Assembly (NCBI RefSeq): GCF_019703515.2
Contig: NC_059348.1
Coordinates: forward strand, 25,822,656-25,886,655
Reading direction: 5' to 3'
Source of the DNA: Myxocyprinus asiaticus
Taxonomy: Eukaryota; Chordata; Actinopteri; Cypriniformes; Catostomidae
DNA length: 64,000 bases
Shown here: piece after piece, positions 34,099-54,558 of the stretch
Layout: the number at the start of each line of letters is the position of its first letter
Position numbering within the stretch: position 1 is the first letter of the stretch
Program-made: the position numbers and the translations under genes
The notes under the pieces: model-generated
Database searches by the model: none
What the model saw: the letters and a program-made list of their open reading frames with translations, nothing else
Told to the model about the DNA's origin: nothing

Positions 34099-35060
34099 TT
34101 CAGTCCATTTTACAGGCCAGAGCACAGTCCACAAGATGCCTCTACACACTAAAATGGAAGTTGTTCGCTAATTGGTGTTTCTTACATCGGAAAGACCCAG
34201 TAAACTGCCCCATATATAAAATTCTAATATTTCTTCAGGAGAGATTAGACACAGGACTCACCCCTTCAATGCTCAAAGTGTATGTGGCAACTATTTATGC
34301 GTATCACACATAATTGCCTCTATAGGCAAGCATGATTTAATCATAAAGTTCCTTAAGGGAGCAAGACGATTAAACCCACCTCAGCTGGCTACAGTCCCGA
34401 TTTAGGACTTAACTTTAGTCCTAAAAGCTCTCGCAGGGCCCCCCTTCAAGCCTTTGGACTCTGTTGATTTGTGCATGCTCTCTGTTAAGACAGCACTACC
34501 GCTGGCTCTGGCATTAGTAAAACGGGAACGTGACCTGCATGCACTATCAGGCGACAATTCATGTCTGGAGTTTGGCCCCGGTCTTTCAAGACCCACTGTC
34601 AAACCCAGGAAAGGCTATGTGCCTTAGATCCTAACCACGCCCTTCAAAGCGCAGGTGGTTCACCTTCAGGCCTTCTTCCCTCCTCCATTTAATTTGGTTG
34701 TGGAACAATTATTGCATTTGTTATGCCCTGTGCAGGCACTACATGCATACGTTGAGTGTACTTGCCACTTCAGTCTGTCTGATCAGCTTTTTATATGCTA
34801 TGGTGGACGCAAAAAAGTAATGTCCATCCCCAAGCAAAGGCTCTCTCACTGAATTGTCGATGCAATTGCCCTGGCTAATGAGTCGCAGGGTAAGACTTGC
34901 CCACTTGGTGTTAAAGCACACTCAACTAGAGGCATGGCCTCCTCATGGGCATGGACGAATGGTGTGTCCTTAAAAGACATATGTTTTGCAGATGGTCCTT
35001 TCAAAACACATTTGCACGGTTTTACAACCTAGACTTAACGTCTCTTTCTTCACAAGTCCT
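34099..35060 (+). pseudogene. DIRS tyrosine recombinase, degenerate
   Basis: The C-terminal recombinase domain is recognisable: VHLQAFFPPPFN, LHLLCPVQALHAYVECT, DQLFICYGG, KQRLSH, then AHSTRGMASSWAWTNGVSLK. The HxxR motif of the family is H-S-T-R at 34919-34930. The catalytic Tyr is in RFYNLDL (Tyr codon 35023-35025) but in a different frame from HSTR, and a stop interrupts after KQRLSH. The upstream N-terminal half (34099-34650) is in several frames. Non-functional. Confidence 0.75.
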
Positions 35061-35159
35061 CTCTGTTTAGAGCACTTGCTATTCATTGGCCAAATATATA
35101 TACTTTTGCCCCTCCCTTAAGTACGGTGCTCCTCATCATTTACACAACCGCCTGCATGC

Positions 35160-36619
35160 TAGTGATGGGAAGACTGATTCTTTTCCGTGAACCGGTTCTT
35201 TTGGATGGTTCGTTTCAATGAACTGGTTCAAAAAACCGATTCACCAGTTAATTTATTTCATCACACAATGACGTCACTATATATAATGCTAATACGCCGC
35301 CATCATAGAATACACGCACAAACACATTAAATAAAGCCATATGTAAGGGCATAATGCTGATTATAACATTTTATTTTATTAAGTTATTATAATAAGGGTG
35401 TTTATTGTCAACAGTGTTTCATTCAGTGATCTTACAATACATCCTACATTAAGGTTTTGCACCTAAAGCACCCAATACTGACAATGATATACAAACGTGG
35501 ATGTTCTACACATGTTTAAAGCATAAAAAGTGATTAAACTAGTCTTAATCAACTCACCCTTTTTTACAGAAACCATGATCCAGCTCATCACAACTTCAGA
35601 TATAATCTGCATGCACAATACTCAATAGTAAAATTTGTTTAACTCTCTCAACTTAAACCTTTCACCCCCTTATTCAAGCTCTCAGTTAATGCATGCTCAT
35701 CAGCTGCTCCGTGATAAGCAGTTCACAGTATCATTCTGAAAGAGGCGATTCTCAGTTCAGTGTACCGGTGACTTGCAAACTACTGTGATCGACAGTAGTT
35801 TGACAATGAACTGCTGACGCGAGAGCTGCTGTCCTTGGATCAGTGTACTGTTGGCTCGAGAACTGCTGTCCTCGGATCAGTGTACTGTTGACTCGAGAAC
35901 TGCTGTGATCGATTCAATGTACTGTTGACACAAGAGCTGCTGTCCTCAGATCAGTGTACTGTTGACTCGAGAACTTCTGCAAACGACTCAGTGTACTGTT
36001 GACTCAAGAGCTGTATACTGGATCATCTTCATACGTTGATAAAACGGTAATACAATCAAGTCATAAACATATTTCCAGTATGTTTTATTTGTTACACTCT
36101 CTGTTGTTCAGCAAAATACACCTGAAACATACATTTCACCCCTTAATCACACACATGCTCGATGTCAGCAGCTCATCGGTTCTCAGTAAGTCGGACACCT
36201 ACGAAAGAGGCGATTCTCAGTTCAGTGTACTGTTGACTCGAGAACTGCTGCGAGCGACTCATTGTACTGTTGACTCGAGAACTTCTGCGAGTGACTCATT
36301 GTACTGTCGACTCGAGAGCTGTTGCGACCCGAGCGTTCAGTCCGATTTGTGAACTAGTTGGAGAGGTTAATTGCAAAGAAGAGTTGGCAAAAACAGATAT
36401 TACCAGTTCTGGGATCATATTACTCCCGGTTATCGGCTCATTTCAATTCAGAGTGGCAGGCACATCTGAGAGACAGGTTAAGATAGAATAACTTGTCAGT
36501 GTTGACTCGAGACGCGAACTGTTTCAAATGATTCAGTCCGATTTGGTGAACTAGTTCAACTCATTCACTAAAAAGAACCGGTTCAAAAGAACGATTCGTT
36601 CACGAACTGGACATCACTA
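35160..36619. mobile_element. hAT-like non-autonomous element inside the DIRS element
   Basis: Ends tagtgatg and catcacta are inverted, and an 8-bp target duplication ctgcatgc flanks the insert at 35152-35159 and 36620-36627; 8 bp is the hAT hallmark. Subterminal sequence is full of gaaccggttc/gaacgattcgttc words, common in one fish hAT family. The 1460-bp interior has no transposase frame but holds two blocks of a 37-bp minisatellite. Confidence 0.85.
35841..36333 (+). repeat. 37-bp minisatellite in two blocks
   Basis: Unit opens cagtgtactgttgactcgag followed by aactgctg and a variable 9-nt end. Block 1 is 35841-36013 (four full units and one partial, phase exact at 35841, 35878, 35915, 35952, 35989). 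Block 2 is 36223-36333 (three units at 36223, 36260, 36297). Each block is preceded by the same gcgattctcagttcagtgta word (35747 and 36210), so one block probably arose by duplication. Confidence 0.85.
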
Positions 36620-36882
36620 CTGCATGCAGGCCATTCATCCATAAAGTCAAAAGCTCTTTCATTATAAATAAACTCCCTTCCCAACTGGGTTCATAAGGAG
36701 TTAATTCATGCAATATGACTATAGTTCATATATTGTTATGAGTGCTCCCCTCCTGGCCAACACGAGGATCATTCACTGCGGCATACTCATGTCGGTCGCC
36801 GTCCCACGAGACTGTGGCATCATGTTCCTCTCTGGGAAGTTACTGTATGTCGTGTAGTTTGGCGTGATGGGATTCTGTTCCT

Positions 36883-36985
36883 CATATGCGTTGTTACGCA
36901 ATGTCGAGTGTACTGAGTCGTAAGAGAACGTCTCAGTTACGTATGTAACCTCGGTTCCCTGAGAAGAAGGGAACGAGACATTGCG
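36883..36985 (+). repeat. DIRS internal complementary region (circle-junction copy)
   Basis: 36883-36929 is the reverse complement of the left outer end (28710-28755), and 36927-36985 is the reverse complement of the right outer end (37216-37274). They share a single AAC (GTT) at 36927-36929. This is the template that DIRS elements are thought to use to complete their ends during circular replication. Confidence 0.85.
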
Positions 36986-37041
36986 AACACTAGCCGTACT
37001 ACAAGACTCAGAGTTCTTGAGGTACGAGCGATGCGCTCCTT

Positions 37042-37222
37042 GTTCTCAGTCAGAAATTCTGAGGAAATGGTATTTGTGCACCTGTTTTTATAGTGGACAG
37101 TTTCACGCCAAAACAGGCGGGGCTCAAACACCATAGCCAATATTAGAATATTGGCGTTATTGTAGAGAGTTTTCAACTAGGTCGTATAATAAGGTATTTC
37201 CCATATGCGTTGCTACGCAATG
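37042..37222 (-). repeat. DIRS right inverted terminal repeat
   Basis: Reverse complement of the left repeat at 28732-28916, including gcgttgctacgcaatg at the outer edge and ggtatttgtgcacctg inside. A few substitutions and a 14-bp length difference separate the two. Confidence 0.8.
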
Positions 37223-40200
37223 TCTCTCTCCCTTCGTCTCAGGGAACCAAGGTTACGTACGTAATCGAGACGTTTTGGCCGACATACTGAAGAATAAACT
37301 TCCAAATCCACTTTGGGATTTTCACTGCTTCTCTTGCCATTTAATTCCTCCACTAAACCAAAAATATCCCAGTGTGCCTCTTGCAGCCCCTGGCCTCTTG
37401 GCCAGTAATTCAGCCTTTCCATGAAACTAAAAGAAAGCCTTGTGCTAAAATTGGAAAATCCTATAGGACTACTCCACAGCAATCATGGTAATCGTGAGTG
37501 GAGCATGGTTTCTGGCCCTGACGTACACTTTGCCAAGTGCTCACTATTACAAAATAATAACAAATAACTCTGGGCAGGCTCCTAATGTGCATGGGTGGAT
37601 CCAGTGGCACCTGCAGCTGTACGGCTGTGCGTACCATGAGCGCTCCGACTGACCTGAGAAACATTTACTCTCAGAATATTTCATATGTCCCGTATTTCTG
37701 TTGGCTGTTTAAAAGAACTAGCAATGCCCAATTTGCGAGTGAATAATTCTTTTGAATCATTTCTTTTCAGTGAATTGGCCAAACGGGCTTGCAAAACGGT
37801 CTGAATCGATTCGTGACTCAGTACGATTCGTTCAGAGCACTGTCTAAATCATTTGGAGCGGTTTCTCACACAGTAAAACAGCAATAGGATATTTATGAAT
37901 ACAGCGCTGAATCAACTGAAACAAAAGGTTGTCTTTTTGAGAGGTAACTTTGAGAAACTTCAGCTAATGCTGTGGCATGTGAACAAGGGGCTATTCAAAC
38001 TGAACGTGTTTTTGCTTCCGCTCGTGCTGTTTTTCAGTTGTTTTCCATGTAAACATTCGCTAGATGTTATGATAGTCTTTTGACCACTGGGTCACATTTG
38101 TCACGTGTTTTTGCATCTCTCACAGGAGTGCTGCATTTTTAGATGCTTTGTCAAATTAAAAAGAACTTCTTCAACTGATAAAAACGCGTCTCAAGACACC
38201 TGCGTTCTGCTCTATTCGTTGTGGTGCGTTTAGCTTTTTTAGTGTGAAAACGCATCTGTCTGTTCTGCACCAGGTGAAGTTTCAGCAAATAAACGGTAAG
38301 TCAATGCTTTTTTTCCCCCTTTTGCTCTAGTGTAGGCTACTAAGGGGCTGCTATGCCTTGTTAAAACTTGTGTATGTTTACTGTTTCAGTACTGTTAAGA
38401 ATGTTGCCTATATGCTAGCATAAAATACAGCTATACTAGGAGAAAAAATTAGACAGTAAGCGGGTTTGGGTCGGGTTCAGGCTTAAAATCGGACGGTATC
38501 GTTTGGGTCAGTTTGGGTCGGACCACACGGTCTTGGATTCGGGTTTCATTTTAAGGCCCGTACAGACGCTCAGATTAAAATCCTGCAGGCGCCCATGGGT
38601 GGATCAGCAGTATAAATCTGAAACACAACAACACTCCACTTTTTGAGAGGAAACCCATTTTGTTCTTGTCATCCCTAGGGTCACAGAGGAATGTATCCAT
38701 TCCTCTGTGACCCTGAACCTCATTTTGTCTTATTGCTGTTAGCCCTACATTATTAAAAACATATTAATGTACCATGATGTCATGGAGCCTCACTCACCCT
38801 GTGTGACATTAACTGTACAGTCTGGAGCTGAAGCTCTTTTTTACTATTTAAACTTTATGATTCTGGTGGTTGCTTTATTCAGAAACTTAATGCTTTACAT
38901 TTCATAACAGTCTTTATGCTGTGGAGCTCATTACTTTCTATTGTTGGATTATTAATTACCTATGTCAGGGGCCTTCAACCTTTTTTATGCCATGGACCCC
39001 TCGGTGGTTGGAGAGACGGAGCCAGGACACCCTGTCACATACTGTATTGTATAAAATAAAGTGTTGCTTAAGCCTGGCCTGGCCTAAAATACCATGTGTG
39101 TAGTACCATATTAACATATTTACATTGTTACGATACTTACATTGCAAAGCCACTAAAATAATAATTACTGGTGTACAGCTTAATATATTTCATATACATT
39201 TTAACTTTACTTCTAATACATTTCAGTGTGGAAGGGACAATGAAACATTTAGCTTAACTTTAGCTTCTTGCCTTCAGATAAAGTTTTAACTTAATTCAAC
39301 TTTTATAAACTTTAACTTATTTTTATTTATTTTTTATTTTATTGTATTTTTTTATTTTGTTATTTTTTTTTGTTTATCACTAATCTTAATTTTTTTCCCC
39401 GCAAAAATTAGTTTGGGATCAAACAATAATTGGTGGACCCCTGTTGAAGACCACTGACCTACAGTATATTTATTTACGTAATGTGTATTGATTCCCTTTA
39501 TTTCTCCATATCATCAAAAAGTGAGATCTCTTATGTGCAGGGACTTTCAAATGCAGGTTCAAGTGTAGCTTTTTCAGAAACTGTGTTATGCTCCGTTGTG
39601 TTCCCTATTACTGAATTGGGTCACTCTACACCCAAGCCAATTTTATTGATCGGGAATGCATTAATGCATTCTTCTTAATAAAGAGCCCATCTGATTCAAT
39701 GATGGCCAAGTGCTGAAGCAATGGGGGGGGGGGGGAAGAGAAAAAAACAGCTCTGAATGATTTGCATTTGTTAGTTAGTCATCCTATCCAGACAAACAGA
39801 CATGATGGTAAAGTTTTAATGGGGTGTGTAGCTCCTTCAACACTGCTTCAAAATTGCACTTACACTACTACAGTCACCAGGTATGTTTTGGTTTGCAGTA
39901 TAATTTAAAATATGAAGTGAAGGTTGGTTTAATTTATTCCCCTTTTGCAGCCTGTTTCAAATCTATAATTCAGGGAGAGTCCAAGTATTAAAGGTTATTC
40001 CATCCATCCAGCCATCAATCAATGATGGAAATGTGTGCGGCTTAGAAAATCAATCTTCTCTGATTGTGAAAGCACAATACATCCTACCAGCATGTGCCAG
40101 ACAATGAACAGGTCATTTTTTTTTTACTGTTGGAGCCCATAAAAAAAAATAAAAAATAAAATAAAAATTTGAATAGATGGTTGTGAGCTAGGATTTCTTT

Positions 40201-43200
40201 TTTTAAGCTGCCCTAATTAATGTTGTGTTGCCTCATTAATTTTAAAATTAATTTGATTTACCCATTGTTTGGTTCTTGGCTGGTCATCATGGTGACCCAA
40301 AATTCAAACTATCCAAATTGGATAGTTGTGTAATATTTAATCTTGTTTGTCAACAAACACCAGTGGTCTCCAAATTCTTCCACTCTGATTTGTGGAGTGG
40401 ATTACAATGGTCTCAAATGAATAAAAAATAAATAAAAAATAAAAAATTATAATCAAAATCAATAGTTGTGATTCAAAATTCTGATTGGATGAGCTATGTT
40501 CGAAGGCGTTGTAAAATGACTATAAACGCACACTGTCACCACACATTCTATAGGCCTAATAATACACCAAATTATGTTGTTACTTGGCAACTTCAAATGC
40601 TTACAGTTAGGATAATGTACTATATTACTTGGGCCATGGCCAAACTAATACATTTTTGGTTGAAAATTCTGTTTTCTGTTTCCTAACTTAGTCAATATGC
40701 TTACATGCGCAGTTATAATCGCGCTCTCTAGCAGTTGTTCAGCAAATGCTGAACAGTGGCAAAAATCGGATGATACATTTTTATCATCTAACAATTGAAA
40801 TCGCAAAGTTTTTGAAATGATCACTTCCCAAATGTTGACTATGGATGCATAAGCTTGAAACACGTCACAGATCAAAGCAATAGTCAACAATGGAGGTTTC
40901 TAATTGTCTCATTGATAGCCATGTGATGTGATCTGTAAAAGCATCTGTAATTGTCACGTCCATATCAAATTATTATGGGCATTTGAAGTACACAAAGAAA
41001 ATCATCATACTTAACATCCGCACAACGCAGAGGCCAGTTGTGGTCCAATTAAGGTGTATACATGCTGGTCGAAGTCACAATCATATTATTTGTTAGTCCA
41101 ACTAAGAAAAAATTGGACTGGTGCGATTTCAGTCAGACTAAAGCATTTACATGACATTTAAAAAAGTTCACTCACTGCTTTAGTCCAACTAAAATGTCAT
41201 TTTTAAAGTGCATGTAAATGTACATGGCAATGTAAGTCTTTTGAAAGACTGTTTTAGGTGAAGAAAAATGTTACTCCAGTGTTGATGAGAGGCATAAACG
41301 TAGCAAATATCTATGTATTTTCATCCAAAAATGTATTAAGAAATATAGGCTACTCTTCGCAAGAACATGAATCAGAGGCTTCTTGCTATGCAAGCTTGAC
41401 TTTGTGTGATTTTGGATTCAAATTTGCATTTGCAATGTTGCTGCAAGGGCCGATATAGCGGACATTAGTGTAAACTGTCCGCTCCTATGGTGTTTTCCCT
41501 TTCAAGCTAATACTGTCATGGCGGAGTAACAGTTTAAAAAGATATATCTGAATCAGTAAGTAATAAAGTCTATATATATATATATACTTTTTAGCAACTC
41601 ACCAGAATAATAACACAGTTGAATGGCACAGATCTTTGAGGGTAAATCTATTAACCCCTTGAGTACTGAGCTTTTTTATGGCCATAGTAAGGCAAGAATG
41701 CACGTTTGTTCATCCAGACCATGCGTTGGAAAGTTATTGGCCAAATGCTTGCATCTGCATAAGCATACTTGCTTAAAGTATATTTCTCTTATTGTGGACA
41801 AGGACTTGGTTGAAGAATTGTTCATTATGATTATTAATAATAGTAAATTAAACTGTATCTTGAAAATAAGTATAATTTATCATTTTGTTGCCTTTGTTTT
41901 ATAACAGCAATAAGCCACTCAAGCTCTAGTTGGAATGTGCTCTTTGACCCTTTTCATGTTTCACAGCCCTCCATTTTCTTCATGTTGAGGAAGAAACCCA
42001 AGGTTAAAAAATGCCAAGTGCTTCTCAAAAGTCAAAAGAATGTTGGCAGCATGTCAAAGGTGTGTCTGTGGAGGAGGAAAAGGTCTGCATTTATAAATAA
42101 GATTGATCGCAGAGTTTCCCACTTGTTCCCCATTTGCCATACAGGCTGTACATATGCTAAGCATTTTCATTCCAAACAAGAGGATTTTCTCTGGTTACAT
42201 AAGTTTACCTGTTTGTGCTTATTTATGTATTACCATCCAGTGCCTCAGTCCCATGATCATTTTTGCTTGTTTGGGCCAAAAATGCTTTATAGCAAATATT
42301 GAAACCACATATGAATATTGTCAAAGTTTGTAGAACAAGGTCATAAACTCATGATGGAATGGTGTTCCTGCTCTTTGTTATCAGTTAAAAAGCCATTGCA
42401 GTTATGATTTATAAACTGTACATTATGCATTCTGATACTGAATTTAAGATATGATAATCCATCACATAAGTATGTAGTAGTATTTCATAATATTTTTTAA
42501 GGAGCAACCTTATAGAATATAATGGTTCCAGCATGTTGGTCCTTACTAGCACAGTTCAGTGTTGAATCTGTCTGTTTCAGGAACTGCAGTGTAGCAGAAT
42601 TGCAATGTTTGCTTAAAGCAATAGAATAATATACTGATATAATATTTGTAAAAAATGGGTAACTACACATAACAATAGCTGACAATCTGAACTGTATGAC
42701 AACAACAGTTTTGGTGGAAAGAAAACTGTATATTAACTCCCAGGGCCAGAGCTGACGCAACTGCTAATAATTTTGGAAGAAAATTAGCAAAGTTTCCAAT
42801 TAAGTATTTGATCTGTAATATATTTGTCTTAATTCCCAATGATGTACTGATGTTTAAATTCCCTGAAAATATCAACTTTCATAAATGTGATGTTTTCTAA
42901 GCGTAGCAAAAATTCAACGCTGGGCATTAGTGGTCAAACTTTTTCTAAATTCACACAATGGAGCCAACTTTTCCAAATTATTTTCATCAGTTTCATCAGT
43001 CTGTACTGTTCCATTGTTAGAAAAATCTTTGTTTCATGGTATTTATGCTATATTAAATATACTACATTACACAGAGATTTATATTATTTTGATATAAATA
43101 ATATATCAAATATCAGCAAATATATCAAATATCAATAGTCTTCGTCAGTTTTAAATAGTGAAATTACTTAACTGTTCATGAATTTACCTTAACTGCTTAA

Positions 43201-43242
43201 AAGAAATTATTTTTCATGTACTTTTGTTGTCCATTACTGTGC

Positions 43243-43270
43243 AAAAAAAAAAAAAAAAAAAAAAAAAAAA
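43243..43270 (+). repeat. Poly(A)28 tract
   Basis: Uninterrupted run of 28 A. No retroposon body was recognised to its left, so it may be a simple-sequence expansion. Confidence 0.8.
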
Positions 43271-45988
43271 CAGTGGTGGTGAAATTCTGCAAACCTAAAT
43301 GCCCAGCCTTGCAATTTCGCAATGTTTTCCCAAAAGTCACCCCAAACAAAATATGCATAAAAATCCCCATTTTACAATCATTCATTTCCTAACTACACTT
43401 TTATTTTGTTTTAATTTTTTTCAATATCAATGCTGAGGTCTCTGAGGATTGAAAGAAGATGTGTTTAAAATAACTTGGATCTTTTAAAAATAAACTCAGT
43501 TCTCTGCTAGTGGCTGGGATGTTTTGTGATTCAGGAGGAATGTTCTGAATGGCAACATGTTTTCAAATTCACATGCTTGTTATTGGCCATCTCTTAATAA
43601 CTGTATTTACCATGCGTGTTTGTGTGTGACAGTAATGCCTCTTATTATGAACTCCATTGCTCCCTGTTCAGTGCTCTTCTGAGGCCTGAATTCCTGAGAT
43701 GCCTTCTTCAGTCAGATTTTCTATCTTATATCTTACTATCTGTAAAATACCTAGAATAGTACACCAATCTAGCAAGTTCTAGGATACTTTGCTTAGACAA
43801 TATCTTGCTTCGATAATATCAATGCTGCTCAGTTGTACCTTAAGTTTGTTATATCACTTATGTCATTTTAGCTTGTGGCTCCTGTATGTTAAAGGTGAAA
43901 CATGAACACTCTTTTAAGCAGTCACATTCCAATGACAAAAGCAAATTTCAGCCATTTATCTTGTGATGGGGCCTCATAGAGAGATCGGCCTGTTCAAAAA
44001 CAGCTTGTTTACTCTATTAACTCATGAGTCCAACTAAACATGTACACCTATATGAAGACTTCCCTTTGGCTTATGTTATTTTTAAAAACAGGGAAAGAAA
44101 ATAAAATAAAAAATAGTATAAAGTATTATTATATACCTAACATCAACCCAACCCCTTTCAGATACATTGTTTATGTACAATTAAGCATTTTAATTGACAC
44201 TTTTAATTGACCAATTAATTAAGCTTTTTACTTTTGAGGAGCATCCATGTCGGTTTGAAGAGATTTTAGCATATTTCTATGGACTTATTTATTCAGATAT
44301 TTGGCCCTTATAGTTATAGTATAGAAAAGTACACAAACATACACATACTTAATGTTTTACTCCCCTTCAGTCTTATTATATCGCATATTGGTTTACACTT
44401 GAGCTGCCTAGTTTTCACACAGCTGAGTACCAACATGCCTTGCTACTATGTGAACAACAGACTGCCAGTAAGATCACCCACAAACAACTTCCTCATGCGA
44501 GTCTAAGATACCAATGATGACTGTCACAATGATTAGCTAGTTAAAAAATGCAAAAGCACAACTAATACAGATATCTTTCTCCCATAATTGGGAAACACAG
44601 AGTGTGACATCAATACCATGTCAGAGCCTTCATGTGACTACACTAATAGTATCATGTTTACCTTGTTAGTGACAATAGAACTGATAGCATAGGAGGCTGG
44701 CTACTCTAAAGACGTTAGTCATTGTTATTAAGTCAGCTTTGAGCGAGTTATCCATTGTTCTCTCTCTCAAAAGCAAAATATTTGTCTCTGAATGCCTCAG
44801 GATAGCTGAGTCGAAAATGCTATGAAAGGTGAGCCTCAGGGCAATAGTGTGAGGTTTTCTCTGGTGAAATATGAGAGTTGGAATGCTCATCGCTGGCATT
44901 CAGTCATAAATACTCACCTTTCTCTGACTCTATGTGTGAGAGCAGAGCTGAAATAACACGATGGAGAATGTGTAAAATGGGAAGAAGTGTTACTCACTAA
45001 AACCAACAGACATTTTCCAGTGGCTTGACAAAAGAGATGCATATGTCAGTGGAGACTGTTTTATATATATTAATAGCTTTATTGTAAATTCATGAAATGT
45101 TTCAGAACATTCACATATTTCGTGGATTAAATAGGAGAGGTAAACCCTTGGCCGTGTGTTTTAAACACACAACTTTACTGAAATGCTCTTTGGCATCCAA
45201 CCTCGGCATAATATTCCAACAACACAAAATAATGTTACACAATATATTAACAATTTACTTTGAAACAGAGTAACTGTAAACGACAGTATGCAGCTGTTCA
45301 AAGCATGCTTTCGCTGACACCTTGACCAGCAAAGGTACCATTTAAGAGCATACATGTTCAAAAACAAAATAGATAATATAGTAACAAAAACTCTCTCTGA
45401 CAGAGTTCTTTTAGTCTTCTATATACCTGTAAAGTGTTTTGACTCTCACATTAATGTGGCAGTATTTAGCATGCCATTCCTATAAATGCAATAAGGCCTC
45501 TCCTGCTGTGTACAATGTAAAAGAATGACTTTGTTGAAGGGCGTTGCAGCCATAAATAGAAAAACATGAGAAAAATGTTCCTATTTAGAACAATTAATAA
45601 AGGAGGGGTGGAAAAAGTACATACGAGGGCCTAAGCCCCAAGGAGAAAATCAATGGAACTGGAATGTTGTGAAGTAACCACAGGTCTGCTGACAGGAGGG
45701 ACAATGGATTAGTGAATTCTTTACAGAGGAAAGAGGTAAGCAATAGACAGATAGGAGGTCTTAAACAGTCTTCTGTAGTCCCCAAAAGGTTGACAATTTG
45801 AAAGTTTGTGCCCCCCTTCTGTTCAGGATTCTTATAAATGCTGAAAAGGTAGATACCAGCAGCAAAGTGATGTAGTCTGCAGCCTCATTCGTCTAAATCA
45901 AAACATGCCACACTGGAGATGTACCTTTAAGAATGAACATTTTTTTCATTCTTACTTTCCACTCAGACTGCACAAATGGTCCATTCAG

Positions 45989-45994
45989 TTTATT
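45989..45994 (-). terminator. amotl2: Candidate AMOTL2 poly(A) signal
   Basis: AATAAA on the minus strand about 200 nt past the stop codon; another lies at 45078-45083, which would give a 3' UTR of about 1.1 kb. I cannot tell which is used. Confidence 0.3.
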
Positions 45995-46191
45995 GTGTGA
46001 GGAAAGCTCGGCTCCCTTGTTCATTTGAGACTTCTGAGCAGCTTTGTTATTTAGCTGAATTCTTCACTCCAATATAGTAGTGATGTCATATAGTCCCCAT
46101 CTCTCTGAGATCTTCTTTTCTTACAGATAAGATGCATGTATTTTGCATAGCAGTTCATCTGGCATGCATTTTTCCAAGTGTTTGCTCTTCA

Positions 46192-53610
<7,419 letters not shown>

Positions 53611-53650
53611 TTTATTTGATGAATACGAGAGTTTATTATTTGAACTGGAC

Positions 53651-54369
53651 CTGCAGGACAACAGACGGATCACCAAATCACCAAAGGATTAGGATGTTTA
53701 AATCAACAGTAAATAAAGATATTTGATATATATTTCACATGTTCACATTATAGTTCATATAGTCCTGGAGCGCATAAAGGAAACGTATTTGGCATGCTGT
53801 CCATAACAAAAGGGCTCGAGGGACTGGGCTTGAGCTTTGAGACCCGCTCTTAGAGCTCTATGCCACTTTTCCTGACTTGATGAAAAAAATTAATACATAT
53901 TTATATATAAAAAATGTTTTTTTTTTTAAAATACATGTATTTATAAATTAATATATTACATTCTAAAGTTTTTTTCAATGCTGTATTATTTTTTTTCCAT
54001 CAAGTAGGTAAAGTGGCATAGACATATATAGCATCTAGTAGAAATAAGGCAGGAAAAAAGCATGCTAATCTTGAACAACTAATATGAATAAAAGCTTCAA
54101 TAATAAATACATAAATAATACGAAATAATACAAAACTAATAATAAGATATAGATATTTAATAAATTAAAATATAATAAGTAGGCTAGACTAAATTCAACC
54201 AAAATGCCACAAATGTGCCATAGGCATAGATAGATAGATAGATAGATAGATAGATCTGCCTTACATTTAAAGTTTCATTTTGTAGTTTTCTTGAAAAAGC
54301 AAGTATTATTCGCTCATATTACCCATTACAATTCACGTCTCGAGAACAAAAAACTGACAACAAACTTAC
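53651..54369 (-). other. amotl2: AMOTL2 5' UTR intron
   Basis: On the minus strand a gtaagttt donor at 54369 and a ctgcag acceptor at 53651 bound this AT-rich stretch, which would join a non-coding first exon to the exon carrying the start codon. It contains a (GATA)n tract at about 54226-54255. Inferred from splice signals only. Confidence 0.5.
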
Positions 54370-54480
54370 CAGCCAATACTTTCATTCCACACAGTTTCTG
54401 TCAGTGGCATTTATAATCCAGTATCGTCTGTATATGGTTTATTAGCGTGTGTGCGCGTTCAGGTCTCGTTGGGTTGTGAG
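54370..54480 (-). promoter_or_regulatory. amotl2: AMOTL2 non-coding first exon / promoter-proximal DNA
   Basis: Sequence just 5' of the gtaagttt donor is GC-richer than the surroundings (gtgtgtgcgcgttc, ctgatcggcgcgtgctc), as expected for a first exon near a promoter. The transcription start was not located. Confidence 0.4.
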
Positions 54481-54556
54481 CTGATCGGCGCGTGCTCTCA
54501 TAAATAACTGAGCGCGCCTGGAATGATCGGGATGTGTGAACTCAGGGATCAAAAGT

Positions 54557-54558
<2 letters not shown>

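Larger units (their letters stand above)
28710..37274 (+). mobile_element. DIRS-type (tyrosine recombinase) retrotransposon, decayed, with nested insertions
   Basis: 8.6-kb element bounded by GTT at 28710-28712 and 37272-37274. It has inverted terminal repeats (about 28732-28916 against 37042-37222), an internal complementary region (36883-36985), and gag-like, reverse transcriptase/RNase H and tyrosine recombinase sequences in DIRS order. DIRS elements replicate through a circle closed at the two ends and integrate with a recombinase instead of an integrase, so no target duplication is expected. Stops, frameshifts and two insertions make this copy inactive. Removing the Tc1 and hAT-like insertions leaves about 5.5 kb, a normal size for fish DIRS elements. 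Confidence 0.88.
37275..46191. other. Intergenic region without a supported gene
   Basis: Long open frames here are short, unlike known proteins and without splice-consistent neighbours. Visible items: hAT-like gattcgttcagag words near 37740-37860, a poly(G) run at 39723-39734, A-rich and (AT)n tracts (41572-41585), and a 28-A run at 43243-43270. The last part (below 46191) is probably AMOTL2 3' UTR, with AATAAA on the minus strand at 45989-45994 and 45078-45083. Confidence 0.55.

Noticed and set aside
35841..36333. CRISPR-like array of 37-bp repeats
   Set aside because: Units are directly adjacent with no unique spacers and lie in a eukaryotic transposon; it is a minisatellite.
28710..37274. 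LTR retrotransposon or endogenous retrovirus
   Set aside because: The terminal repeats are inverted, there is no integrase or protease, a tyrosine recombinase is present and no target duplication is seen; this is DIRS.
41258..42333. Cluster of 66-121-residue ORFs in the intergenic region
   Set aside because: AT-rich, no splice logic, overlapping frames and no recognisable motifs.
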